Shown: one piece after another, positions 13,000 through 29,600 of the stretch
Position numbering within the stretch: the first letter of the stretch is position 1
How the letters are laid out: each line of letters begins with the position of its first letter
Assembly (NCBI GenBank): GCA_000499405.2
Contig: HG738140.1
Location: 6,680,158 to 6,744,157, forward strand
Direction of reading: 5' to 3'
DNA: 64,000 bases
DNA from: Onchocerca volvulus
Taxonomy: Eukaryota; Nematoda; Chromadorea; Rhabditida; Onchocercidae
Translations under genes and position numbers: made by a program
The notes under the pieces: model-generated
Told to the model about the DNA's origin: nothing
Databases searched by the model: none
The model's input: the letters and a program-made list of their open reading frames with translations, nothing else

Positions 13000-13400
13000 A
13001 GAGTAGCATTGATAATTTTTACTGCAATGGACTTTTTATCACATTTCATGATTGTATTAATAAAACACTACCATATTCAGGATTTATTCCTCTTTTTCTT
13101 GCTTTATTCCGATGAGCTATAAATTTTAACTAGATTTTTTCACCAATTGCCTTGCTAATTGGCAGTGAGCCTATTTTCAAGCAGCTAAGTCAGCTTCAGA
13201 AAGAGCCACAAATTGTGATAGGTTACCTTGGTCATATTTTAGACCATATTGAACGTGAAGTTTTGATAGTCCATAATGTCAACACATTCTTGTCCTTCAT
13301 GGAACGGATCGTTTGCTTGGCGTGGGCTTTGTTGAATAATAATCCAAAAATTTTTTAATTCATGATTAATGTTAGCTTATGTTTTTGTTTCTGCTGTTGC
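13000..13400 (+). pseudogene. Fragment of a bacterial-type DEAD-box RNA helicase, probably Wolbachia-derived
   Basis: From about 13143 the plus strand reads SPIALLIGSEPIFKQLSQLQ, then PQIVIGYLGHILDHIERE, then NVNT. This follows the bacterial DEAD-box order: a GGEPIFKQL-like segment, then the motif Ib equivalent PQIVIGTPGRILDHIE. At about 13281 the frame shifts by one and continues LVLHGTDRLLGVGFVE, which aligns with motif II, LVLDEADRMLDMGFVE. The DEAD residues have decayed to HGTD, and two stops follow. About 13000-13075 (VALIIFTAMDFLSHFMIVLI) may be remains of the preceding motif Ia region. No start codon or intron is present. The fragment covers only the middle of the first RecA domain, so it is dead. 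DEAD-box identity is well supported by motif order. Wolbachia as donor is inferred from the bacterial flavour and the filarial-like host. Confidence 0.75.
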
Positions 13401-14930
13401 TTAGAATCATTTAATTAATTTCTCTTGCTATAAAGTATATTGATAAGCAAGAAATAGAAGACTAGGAATTAAATGTAATATCGCATTATATTGTCGCAAA
13501 ATTTCCAATGCTCTACGTAAGATCACGAATTGTTTATATCCCCAATATCTTTTTCCCCGTTCTTGTTCTTCCTCTTTTTAAAACTTTCATTTTTCATCAG
13601 AAATTGTTTTCGATAGTGAAAAGATTCCATTCATCCATTTCTATTTCATAGCAACTAGCAACATTTGAAAAGTTGCTGAAGATGAGGATATTGGTGAGTT
13701 GATGATAATTTGTAAAAAATGAGGAAATTTATAGTTTTTTGCCCAAGTTATTATTAAGTAGTACGAAATGTGTAACGTTGCTGTTCCGGTTCCACCTGGT
13801 TTCACAATCCTTACCTTCTTGGGGTGTTGAAACAAATGAAAAGAAACCGGAAAGAAAAATAAATTTAGTGACAAATTTATAAAACAGTTGAGATATTAGG
13901 TTATGAGTAGATCTGCATGGAAATCATCTTTTTGTCATCCTTCTGTGTGAAACTTCGTGAGTACAACTTAAAAGAGAGTGTTATTAATAAAGTGATAAAG
14001 AATCACTCTAGAAATTCTGTATTTCTTCCTAAAGTGTAGTAATAAATTATAAATTAAAACTGTTTGCTATTATTGACGCATAATGAGAAATTTCTTCTCT
14101 CTACTCCAATATATGAGTGGAATAATTGAAACAATGAAATCTATTAATATTGGAAATACATAGTTATAAGCAACTGCATTGCTCCATTATCATGATAATA
14201 AACCAAATATAGTTACGGTATTAATAAATCTAATTACGAACTCGATCGTCTTAAATGACTGAGAGGAAAGAGCCTGTAGTATAGTTCAAACTAAAAGTAT
14301 ATAAAAAGAGATTGTAGTTTAGATTCATTAAATTTAGATAGTGTAAGGATATTCGAATGTGATACCTACTGGATTGATTTCTCTTGTCAGGAGAAAAAAC
14401 AGCAACTTTAGATCTTAAATCAGCATCTCTAACTAAATTTTTAATTATCACCAATCAATCAGCAATTTCCAGTATTTCTTTATTTAGCAATCCCTCTGAA
14501 AAACTCTCATGGGCCTTAGAAAGAATAATTTGACGTCCGTCATCAGAACGTCTAACAGTTTGTATATATATTTTTTGAAAAAAAATTGATGCCTATATTT
14601 ATTCTCACCCACAATATTATCAACAGTTTTTTCTTCCGTAAAACTGATACAGTATATATATATATATATATAGAGTGCAACATTAAATATTTTTACAAAA
14701 AAATTTCTGAATTTAAACGAAAATAAAAATTTATGCTGAATTATATTCATGTAAACTTTGGAGGTAATGAAAACATTACAATTGAATTATTTCATACACA
14801 AACAAAAAAAGAAAAAAAAGACAAAACAAAACAAAAATAAAAACTTTTACAAAAATCGGCAAACAAGTACAACACATTTAAATTATTTTAGTTTAATAGC
14901 AAATTAATTCATAAAATATGCGATATTGTC
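13401..14930. other. Intergenic stretch without a recognised gene
   Basis: About 13770-13835 is locally GC-richer and contains a donor-like AAGAAG/GTAAGG on the minus strand, but I could not build a coding exon around it. A TA microsatellite lies at about 14652-14671. The minus-strand open frames 13641-13874, 14251-14454 and 14484-14750 have no recognisable motifs and begin at non-ATG codons or in simple sequence. Confidence 0.5.
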
Positions 14931-14944
14931 AATAATACTATGAA

Positions 14945-15265
14945 ATATAACAGTTTGCAAAAACAAATATATTTAGTCCTTAAATTGATTGAAATCAATT
15001 TAAAAAAAAAAGTGCAAAGAACAAAAAAAAATATCAAAAATGATTAAATATTATCAGAAACCATTACATCCACAAATATATGAACTTTCACAAATTGCTC
15101 GGTGTTATTCAATAGTATTACAATGTAATAAAGGAAAAATTTTACAAAAAACAAATATTTAGTCTTTTAAGTGATTTAAATTAAATTTCAATTAAACAAA
15201 AAGAGAACAAAGATCAAGAATGACTAAATATTCACCAAAAGCCATTACATCGACAAATATATGAA
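14945..15265. repeat. Imperfect tandem duplication of the crystallin-like gene's 3' end
   Basis: The block around 15125-15265 (end of the last exon plus 3' flank) reappears at about 14945-15085 with an offset near 181 bases. Shared landmarks on the plus strand are an ACAAATAT-TTAGTC block, an A-rich run, and CCATTACATC followed by ACAAATATATGAAC. On the minus strand the extra copy still reads SSYICGCNGF, against SSYICRCNGF in the gene, but it lacks the upstream part of the exon. This looks like a partial local duplication that is now decaying. Confidence 0.7.
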
Positions 15266-15830
15266 CTTGTACGATTAGCAAATGAATACCATGATAAATC
15301 ATAATAATTACCTTCACTAATTTCACCACCCAAAAATCGATGTGTATCGGTGATATTAGCGCCATCATATAAATCCAAATAGCAATCCGGTCGGATTATT
15401 GCTAGAGTGATTTGATCGTTCCACTGAAAATTTGATCTCACTTACTTAAAATGTTAAAATTTACTTTTAATATATTTCAAATATTTGAATTATTTTTAAT
15501 TTGAAATATTTGAATTATTTTTAAAATGTTAAAAAATTGAACTTTTTTTTTTTACGCGAGTTGAATGATTAAATAAAAAAATCAATAAATATAAAAAGAA
15601 AAAAAAATGATGAATTAATGATTAACCAATTGATCGAGTTCCATTTCTTCCGAATCTTCCTGAACGGTAGAAAATGCATTCGAGCATTCATTGTTGGTAA
15701 ATAAAAAAGCACATATGGGTGGTGGAATATCTTCGGAAATTGGACATACAGCTAATATTCGTCTGATAATTGTTATCAAATAGAAATAATGAAGAATCTT
15801 AAAAGCTATCGTCCAATTTTCCAATTTCAT
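15232..15830 (-). CDS. Secreted beta/gamma-crystallin-like small protein
   Basis: There are two exons on the minus strand: 15830-15627 (68 codons, ending at a GTTAAT donor) and 15423-15232 (64 codons including stop, after TTTTCAG). The join is in phase and gives 131 residues. Residues about 8-27 are hydrophobic and act as a signal peptide or anchor (FKILHYFYLITIIRRILA). The mature part begins VCPISEDIPPPICAF. Exon two reads WNDQITLAIIRPDCYLDLYD, then LSWYSFANRTSSYICRCNGF. The pattern of a cysteine, LYD-type strand, glycine-rich turn, YDLSW, N-x-SSY and C-x-C resembles one crystallin/Greek-key motif as found in small secreted nematode proteins. That family call is from memory of the pattern and is moderate. 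A partial duplicate of the exon end lies just downstream. Confidence 0.6.
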
Positions 15831-18800
15831 CTTTCCTTAAAATGAAAAAAAGATTTGAGAAGATTAAGATGAAATATATCTTTAAATTTATCCATTTAAA
15901 ATAATCAATGGACTGAAACTTTGAACATTTATAATTAAAAATTTGAATTTGAAAAGAAGTCAAATTTGAATTTAAAAATAAAATTAAGCAAAAAATTACC
16001 AGAAATTGATTAGAATAAATTATTTAAACGGAATAATTGATTTTCCAAAATTTCACTTTTTTAAAAACTTTTCCTTTTTTATAAAATATGAACACATTGT
16101 AATTTATTTGTTTAATTCAAAATAATACGAAAATGAATTAGAAGCAAATCACACAGATAATTTAATTAGTTCTTTAATTGATCCGTTTGCTTCAAAAACA
16201 AATCATTAACTGAAAAATGAATTTAAAAAAAGAAAGCCTCAAAAACTTCCCGAAAATTTCAACCAGGCCAACAAAAATTGAAAATACTAAAGTATCAGAT
16301 TATTCAAAATTAGAATGAAATAAATTTTAAATATTTTAACTCTCTTTATTAAACAAATCTACTTTTGTAGCTGCCATAGTAAATGAACTAATTCCATTCC
16401 AACTTTTTAAATTGATCATAATTTCAAATTATCACGTATTGAACTTTTAAGAAAAATAATAATAAACTGAAATGAAGCGTTCGTTAAGATGTAAACCTGA
16501 GCAGATAAAATAGCAAGCTGTAAATAATTGAAAACTTGAAAAAAATCAATAGCAAATCTTCAAGTAGGCTGAAAAAAAGATGCGAATCAACGTTAGTGTA
16601 GCAGAAACAAAAACTATCAGCATGCTTTTCAAAATGATTAATTAATTTTAATTTATTTTGTTTTTTTTTTTCTTTTCGTTAGGAGGAAAATTGCAAAATC
16701 AATTATTTGAAACTTTGAAAATAAACACTGAAAAAAAAAAGGTAGATGAGAGTTACAACAAAATGAAAATAATTAACTGCAAATTAAATTCTATTTCGGG
16801 TGAAATTTCAATAACGCATGAATTTGCATTAAGTTGAACTATATCAGCTTAAGTTGCAATTAAATACAAATGTCAGAATTGCCGAAAAAATGATTCACTT
16901 CAATGTAATTAGAATAATTTTATTTTTTCTTTTATCATATTATTCTATAGAAAGTTAAATATCAAAAATATAAGTAAAAATTGTTAAGTTATAAAGGATT
17001 AAAATTCAGAAGTAATTTTGCTTTTATTGATAATGTCATAATTTTTCCTTGCAAGTGTAATAATGCTAATTAAATGCGAAGTTTAATTATCCAGTCTAAA
17101 GACCGCGATTCTTTAGCGACAAGAAATGATACAATGAAAGGCCGGCGTCTTCGACTGATGCGACGTCGCTCTGGGATAATTGACACCCAGACATCGCCAG
17201 TGCATGGAGTAAAACGATATATAGTGGCATTCATTGATTTATTTGACATGAAATAACTATTTAATTTAAACTGATTATTTTTTATTTCTTCTCTAACAAT
17301 CACAAAAAAAGTGGAATTGATATTGAAAGTATTAAAAATGCTTTAAATTTGAAACTTACAAAATATATGAAAATCAATCAAACATATCATCATCTTTGAT
17401 AAAATATAAACAAAGATTAATTAGCTTTTATTATCATTTTAATAGTTTTTTTAACTTTTGAAGTTTAGTTATCATTAGAATAATAATTAAATTTAGATCA
17501 TTAGAGAAGAAATCCTCTGCCTTTTCATTTCTTCCAGTAATTTGTCGCGAAATTTTATTTCAAAAATCCAATTGATTTATAGAATGAAGTTAGAAATAAA
17601 ATTACGAATGACTGAATAAAATGCTGAAGTATTGCGAAATATATTCCTGAATTCCTAAAGTTTCACGTACGCTAGTAAAAAGCTAGCTTTTGCGTAAATT
17701 TTTGAATTTTTGCGAAAAGCGAAAGACATTTTTGCATAAAATATCGTCTGAAAAAAAGCTTGAAATATGATAACACTTACCACTTCAAAAAAAAGATTAA
17801 AAAAGTTAAAGTGAATAAAAAACAAAAAAATAAAAAAAATGTTTCATAAAGATTCATAATTTTGCTATTCGCAATCTTTCGAAATACAAGAAAAGAAAAA
17901 AACGAAGTTAAAAAATCATATTCTTGAAATAAAATTTTAATTTAATTACTGATCTTGTCAAGTACTTAAAATAAAGAAACCGAAAAAAATGATATCAAAT
18001 TCCTTTACAAATTTGCTGGAAATGTGAGAAGAACTTTGCTATCCTTAAAAAATAAATAAGCAACAAAAGAAAAGTCATTTCTGATTGCTTCTAGTATGAA
18101 ACAAAGACTGAAAATTTGTATGTTTTAACCTAAATACTTTGAAAATTAAAAATGACCAAAATACGATATTTCTAAGACTAAAGATGGCCAAAAGCTTCGA
18201 ATGATTAAAGTAAAACTCAGAAATAATTAAAGAATTGGAATAATTTTTTAAAACTTTTAAAAACGCAAATTTCTAGTAATTTCCATAAGAAATATTGAAT
18301 CGAAACTAAAATCGACAGATAATCTACTTTTTTTTTCTCGAAATGTTTAAAGAATTTCAAATATTGGTATGAATAATATCGTTATATCAAAAAAACAAAG
18401 TCCTAATGAAGTAATCAATTAATCAAACAAAAAAAAAAGGAGTTATTTTGATGTTACTATACATGGTGTACTGTAAAATCCGATAAATAAAAATTTTTCA
18501 AAATTTATGCTAAAAGCACTTATAAAAAAAATAAAAGTTAAAGAACAACACATTATATATACCATTATTGCCAAGTTTCATTTCTACTATCAAATTTAAT
18601 TTCAACTTCTAAGAAATCTTTCAAAAGTTTTAGAGAAAAAAGAGGAAATAAACAAATTGTATTTAATTTTTTTTTCCGATTATTATTAGCTATGAATTAC
18701 ATAATTTATTCATAAAGTGAAAATTTTTTAAAATTATAAAATTGCAAAATTAAGCAAAATATGATCATTTTCATTTCTATCATACCAAATAAACGACAGT

Positions 18801-18846
18801 TTAAACTTTTGCTATAAGTGAACGGTCGTTTTGATATCAACAATTG
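15831..18846. other. Intergenic region between divergent genes, with one GC-rich island
   Basis: This is the shared upstream region of the minus-strand secreted protein and the plus-strand kinase. It is almost all AT-rich non-coding DNA. The exception is about 17074-17303, where composition rises and both strands are open: plus 17074-17256, and minus 17303-17070 with an ATG at 17250 (MSNKSMNATIYRFTPCTGDV, then ERRRISRRRR). I cannot assign it. Promoters for both genes should lie here, but no motif stands out. Confidence 0.5.
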
Positions 18847-23200
<4,354 letters not shown>

Positions 23201-25439
23201 ATAACAATTATCATAGTAATAATAATGAAAAAAAGATTTCTGATGTATTAGTTCATAATATTGACATATTTAAAAATGTAAAAACTACATTGTCATGTTT
23301 CAAAATTATCAAAAAGAAGTGGAAGAAAAATGATAAGCTGATAAATATTTGATATGATCAATCTATTAAGCAAACCAAGAAGATAGTGTAATTAATTAGT
23401 CAAATAATAAATGAATTAGAATTTGAATGTTGATAAGAATATGATAATTTATAGTGACAGAAGTAGTACACCAATAAATAGATTTAGTAAATGATTTAAT
23501 GGGTAATGATTATTTTTGTTTTAGCAAAGTTACATTTGTAACATTTCTTAAAAGCCTAATATAATAAGACGATTTGGTGGAGATATCAATATTTTATTTT
23601 AATTACCAAAATATAATTGCAAAAATTATTATTAAATTGTAATATGCTTCACACAATATAATATTAAATGCACAAAAACCTATATGATAATTAAATGAAG
23701 AAACTAATAGAACAAAGGAAAATATTAACATAATTAAAAATAAAAGAAAAGAATCAAATCATAGGATTTCAATTTAATAACTTATAAGTAACAATGGATT
23801 CTCTAATTTTTTTCTTTTTTTTTTTTTAATGAAAAATAACACTTTGATTTCTTTTTTCTTTTTTTTGGAAAAATTTTTAAAAAAAGTAGCAATTCAACAC
23901 TGTTTAGACATAATAGTCTGATTGTAAGACTTTTATTGATTATTATCCAAAATTCATGAAAATTTTTCGTTAACAAATAAATGCTTAAGGTATATTTACA
24001 GACTAAAAAATTATTGATCGTTCATTTTTCCTTTTTTTTTTTTTTTTTTGATGAATAGCACCATGAATTATATTAATATCAATAAATTGCTCTTTGCTGA
24101 AACTTTATAGTTTAATTAAACTTAATTTACTTATTTTTTCCACGGCCGTAACAAAATAACTACTAACTTAAATAAATAAAGATAAGAAAAGATGATATTC
24201 ATTTGTAAAATATCAATAAAACTCTAACGCTATTAAATTATTGCAAGACTATTGTCACTTATGAAGTGTATATAAAGTATATTGAATTTTATCAACTTGA
24301 TAAAAATTTTCTTGGGCTATCGTTCTTGTTTCTTATTCAATATTTCCTGTTTTATCATTTACAGAAAAGATTTTGCGGATCAAAATATGTTTAATTAAAT
24401 TATTAATGACAATGACTATAATAAATGATAATATTTTTCAATGGCAAATGATAATGATACATTTTTAAGATAGATAAATTGGTAAAATTTTCGGTATCTT
24501 GCATTTATCAAACATCAACTAATCTTAAATCAGTTTAAAGAACAGATTAATTTAAGATGAATTACTTAGAACCGGTATTGTAATGAAAATATTTCAGATG
24601 ATTGATTGCAGAAATTTACCTATAGAGGTAAAAATAGATAAGGCTGAGCAAAATGATCAAACTAGTTATGAATGGCAGATTGTGATTCAAATAATTTGAA
24701 GATAAAATCCCTTTATTGAGCATATATATATATATGATATTTGAATTTAATCTTTTCAGTATCAATAAATTGGAAATTGGCATATTAAATGTAAATGTAA
24801 TAGATTGTGATATATTTATCTAACCAAAATATTGTCCATTTGTAAATTTATTTTTCATGTTTATCAATTATTGTAAATTTAATCATCAATTATGTTTAAT
24901 CATTCCTTAACAGTTTCCTGATTATAATAATTCTCATTAAATATGATTTAATCATACAATCTACAATAAGCAAATAAGATTTATCAGTGTTTTAATCAAC
25001 ATGCTACTTGTACTAATTTTATTAAAAAATTAAAGCTGTTCTTATTCTTATCAAGTTTAGCATATAATATTTAATTATTTGAATTTTATTATGAATAACA
25101 TAAAAATGAAACATTTAATACTTATCACGTTACATTATTTCAATTACAGTATAAATAACATGGGAATAGATATTACTCTTCCATTATGTTATTTCCAATA
25201 CAACAAAAAAGAAGAAAAAGTTCAACATTTTGGAATGTTTGTTAGTTAAACTAAAATTAAAGTGGAAAACATAAATGAACAAAGTTAAATAAAATGTTTC
25301 AATGTAATATAATAATATCATTATAAAATGGAATACAAATATAAATTGAACAATAAAAATTTTTTAGCAATTTTATACAATATATAGAAATTAATATGAA
25401 TACAAATAGCACTTACACAATATATTAGAATCTTGTTTA

Positions 25440-25760
25440 AGAGAGCTCGATAGGACAGTTAAAAATATCATTACAGTACTTGTTGTTCAATATAATACCG
25501 TACAGTAAGATAGTGCGAATAAGAATTTCTTTACAGTAATTACATTGCAATATTATTTTGTCATGGAAATAGCACGATAGTATAGCTAGATTGTGAAATA
25601 ATGCCAATAAGAATATTGTTCCAACAGTTGTAATGCAATACAGTGTTATTATAGAGATGATACGGTAGAAAGAGGAGAACTATCATTACAATATTTATAA
25701 TACAAGATACTGTATCCATACAGTGAAATATCGTTAAAACAATTGCAATGCAATTCGAAT
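25440..25760. repeat. Degenerate tandem repeat, unit about 89 bases
   Basis: Diverged copies share the order C-AATAAGAAT, then TTACAGTAATTACATTGCAATA or its variant, then a GATA-rich end. Clear copies start near 25514 and 25603, with weaker related blocks before and after. The unit repeats CAGT, TGCAAT and ATACAG words. It looks like an old satellite or minisatellite. Confidence 0.5.
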
Positions 25761-26004
25761 TTAATTCATAATTCTTATTTTGATAAGTACTTTTGTTATA
25801 AGAAATGCACGGTGTTTATATCTATTTGCCTATTTTTAAATCACTTACTGTTCATCATACTGTGTCTATTTTTTAAAAATTACCATTATATACAAAAAAA
25901 AAAAAAAAAATCACTTTGTTTATGTTTTTCAATTGGAAACAAAAACGAGCCATTCATAATGAAAATGTGTTGAAATATCATTACATAATATGATATACTC
26001 AAAA

Positions 26005-26090
26005 GCGATTTTGAAAAAAATAACAAATTACGGCGTTGAAATTCTAATTTCAAAAAAGCGATTATGAAAAAAAAAAATGACAAATTGCAA
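26005..26090. repeat. Short tandem duplication, unit about 53 bases
   Basis: CAAAAGCGATTTTGAAAAAA followed by TAACAAATTACGG near 26000-26035 recurs as AAAAAGCGATTATGAAAAAA followed by TGACAAATTGC near 26053-26088. It is a simple local duplication in non-coding sequence. Confidence 0.55.
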
Positions 26091-26690
26091 TGTAGAAATT
26101 TTACTTACTTATTAATGAAATCAGAACACTTTTCATTACAAATGTCAATGACGAATTTCCACTATAAACTGTTTGCTACCATTTCGAATATTATTTTTCT
26201 TGAAAAATCTCACTACCATTTTCCCGTTCGAATTTTCATTCTCATCCATTATTTTCATTTTCATTATCCGTTTCCTTTTTTTCCTTCTAATTGTTGAAAT
26301 TTTTCCTAGATTAAACAAAATTTTGAAAATTTTGACAAAACAATTTCATTGTTGAGCAAAAATTATTCATTTTTTAAAAATCAAAAATTATGCAATCTGA
26401 ATTGAAATTTATCTGCTCTCGTTCTGTAATAATTATTTAATGCAATTTTCATTTATTGACAAAATTGATGAAGATTTATTTCCTATTTAAATGAATCATA
26501 CATTTGAATTACTTGAAAATATCATATGTATTATCATATCACACCTTGTCATCCCTACAATTTTCTATCCAATACAAAGAGTAACTGATGCCGAACGAAT
26601 ATGTTTTATCACTATGATTGCAAATTCCAACCACTTTCAGATTTGACTTCCTCATCATTCATAGTTGTCGAGCATTAATAGGTCATCATC

Positions 26691-29600
26691 ATGTATCAAA
26701 TAATTCGAATTCCGTATCTTGTTAAAAATTTTCATCATTCAACCGAACATATTCACAACACATACCAATCGTTAACGTTTTCGTTTCGTTATATATTTTT
26801 CATTAAAAAAAGGAAAACTTTTTTTCGTCATTTTCCATTTATTTGTTATTTAAATATTATTTTAGACGAAAAAGAAGAATTTTAAGGACAAATAATTTCT
26901 TTATTTTAAAATAATAAATTGATAATATCTTGAAAGTTATCATTTTTTCTTTGCTTTTTTATCTTTGTCTTTCAGATTTAATTATCATCATTTTTTTTGT
27001 GTGAATGATTGTAAACGAGCAATATTATTCTGGTTTTAATTTATATTCAATCATTTTGCGCATTATTTTCATTCCAATTATAAAACGGTTGGATCATTAT
27101 TGTTTGTTGAAGATTGGTGTTGTTGATTGAAATCACACTTGATCACTTGTTTGATTAGATTTTGGTGCTCAAAGTTGATGATTATCATTGCTGAATCTTA
27201 TTTAGTGTAATCGAAATTTACTGAGAAAAGCAAGCTTCTACACAAATGTTAGATTGGATATAAATTATTTGCTTAGATTATAGTTTAACTTTTTTTTTAA
27301 AATTTCGTCTTTTTTTTTTTTTTTAATATTGCTTTCAGTTATTTCAATGGAATTATCAGAGATGCACCTGAATCATTAGCACTATTTTTACCGAGCGTAA
27401 ATTGTAAATTACACTTTGGTGGTACCGATGAACGAGTAATTCAGTTCGGTTTAAAAAAAGAGAAAAACAATTTTTTCGTCGCACTTTTTTCTTCTTTTCT
27501 GTTACAAAAAAAATTTTCGATATTTTATATCGATTCAAATTAATCTAAATTATGACCTAAACAAGTGATTTGAAAAAAAATTGCTTTTCTTTTTTTTTTT
27601 TTATTCTTCCTTCTTTTTGAATGAGTAAAATATTTTTTGTTCAATTGATTGTTCAGAAAAAAATTAATTAACATTAACCTATAATTGGACAAATGAAAAT
27701 CTGAAACAAAAAAAAAAAAAGAAAAACAAGAGCATGGTTTTTTTTTTCCTCAGATTATTTTTCTATGGAGAAATTCATCAGCATTTATTTTACGCAAATT
27801 TTTCTTGTAATTTCTAAAAATAATTGATTACACAGAAGGAAAATAATGCACAAAAAAAAATCAGAAATATTTACCTTCCGTTATTTTTAGATCAAATAAA
27901 TCAGATGATATAATGCCTGTGACATTATTACTTCATAAACCAATTAATTTTTGTTTTCAAATTCTTTTGGATCCAAAGATTGGTCTTGGTGAAGCATATA
28001 TGCTTGAGGATTGGGATGTACAATCAAGAATACAGGATTTTTTAGCTTTACTTATTCGGGCTAAACGTTAGTTTACACTTATTAAACTTGAATGTTTCTT
28101 CAATCTATAAATAATTTGTCATTCCCAATTTATACTAAATTAAGTCGCAGCTTTAAGAAAAAAAAAAAAAAAAACTCGATACAAAATCTCAAATGAATTA
28201 ATCGATAAACGATGAAGCAATTTATACATCGCCTTTTTTCTTCTCTCTTTTCCAAATAAATTAGCTTTATTTGGTTTGATATGAATTTTAAATAAATGAA
28301 TAAATGTATTAATATGAATAGATAAAAAAGTAAATAATTCTATGTGCTCTTTTCGAAAATTTTTGCTATTAATTGTTGTCATAAGTTCAACACCTTTCAG
28401 GTTATAATGCAGCGATAAAATTGAAACAAACTAATGGATGGTTAAGAAAATTATTTAATTTATTAATTTATCTAATTATCCGATCAATTCGATCTGTAAT
28501 GTCATTAATTAATGTAATGCAACATTATTATCGTGCAAATTCATTATATGGTAGCACAAAAAATATTCATGAACACTATGATCTTGGGAATGATATGTTT
28601 AATTTGTTCCTTGATCCATCTATGACTTATTCTTGTGCAATCTTTGAAGGTTGTTTTTTTTTTCTTTAAATTGAAATTATTCAATAAATATTAAAGTAAA
28701 TAAGTTCATTTTAATTAAACTGATGAATAATTTATTGATTGCAATAAATTTTTTCAAAAAAAAAAAAAAAGAGGAAAGAGGATATAAAAGTTCACAGGCA
28801 TTTTAAAATTATTTCACTAAACAGAGGAAAAAATAAGAAACAATTTTTTAGCAAATTTTAGTATTTCCGTTTTTTTATTTTTATGAAAAATTTCAATACA
28901 TTTTCTTAATTTTTAACAAATTTTTTGAAATTCCAATTATTTTATCATCATAAATTATGGGAAAATTTGTTCGAAATTACTAATTGATAATGTAATTGTA
29001 ATAATGGAAAGGCAAATTAAAAATAAATTAGAAAATATCTGATTTTTTTCTTCTAAGTTTTATTTTATAATTTTTCATGTCACTTAATTATTATATTATA
29101 AGAGTATAGTTTATTTCAGTAATTCCATCTTATACAATCACGCATTCTGATAATAAACTTCTTGAAGAAGCTCAAATGAGAAAATATGATCGGGCATTTG
29201 ACATAATAAATCTTAAATCTGATGATCGAATATTAGAAATTGGTTGTGGTTGGGGTGCTTGTGCCATACGTGCGGTAAAATATTACGGATGTCAGTGGAC
29301 AGGATTGACAATTTCGATGGAACAATTTAAAATTGCTCAACAAAGAATAAGTGATAATGGATTGCAAGATAAAATCAATTTCAAATTATTAGACTACCGG
29401 TTATTTATCAAAATACCAAATCTATTAAGTATGATAATATCCAGCAAAATCTATTAACTATTGCTGAAGCTAAATATAATCATGCATTTTTAAAATTTTC
29501 CATTTTATGTAATTAGAAAATGCTGAAAAATTACTGCAAAAATTTCTGACCCTCTAAATTTTAGCAATTGTTACAGTATATTCACTTTGAAAAGTTAGCA

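Larger units (their letters stand above)
23201..26690. other. Long intergenic stretch without a recognised gene
   Basis: AT-rich DNA between the kinase and the synthase. A TA-rich run lies at 24721-24736. A degenerate tandem repeat occupies about 25440-25760 and a second short duplication about 26005-26090 (both described separately). Open frames 25743-25973, 26064-26297 and 26173-26355 are phenylalanine and serine rich with no motif or splice support. Confidence 0.55.

Noticed and set aside
13641..13874. Minus-strand frame with HPKKVRIVKPGGTGTATLHI as a possible extension of the bacterial insertion
   Set aside because: I could not match it to any known protein, it begins at TTG, and a donor-like GTAAGG inside it gives no workable exon.
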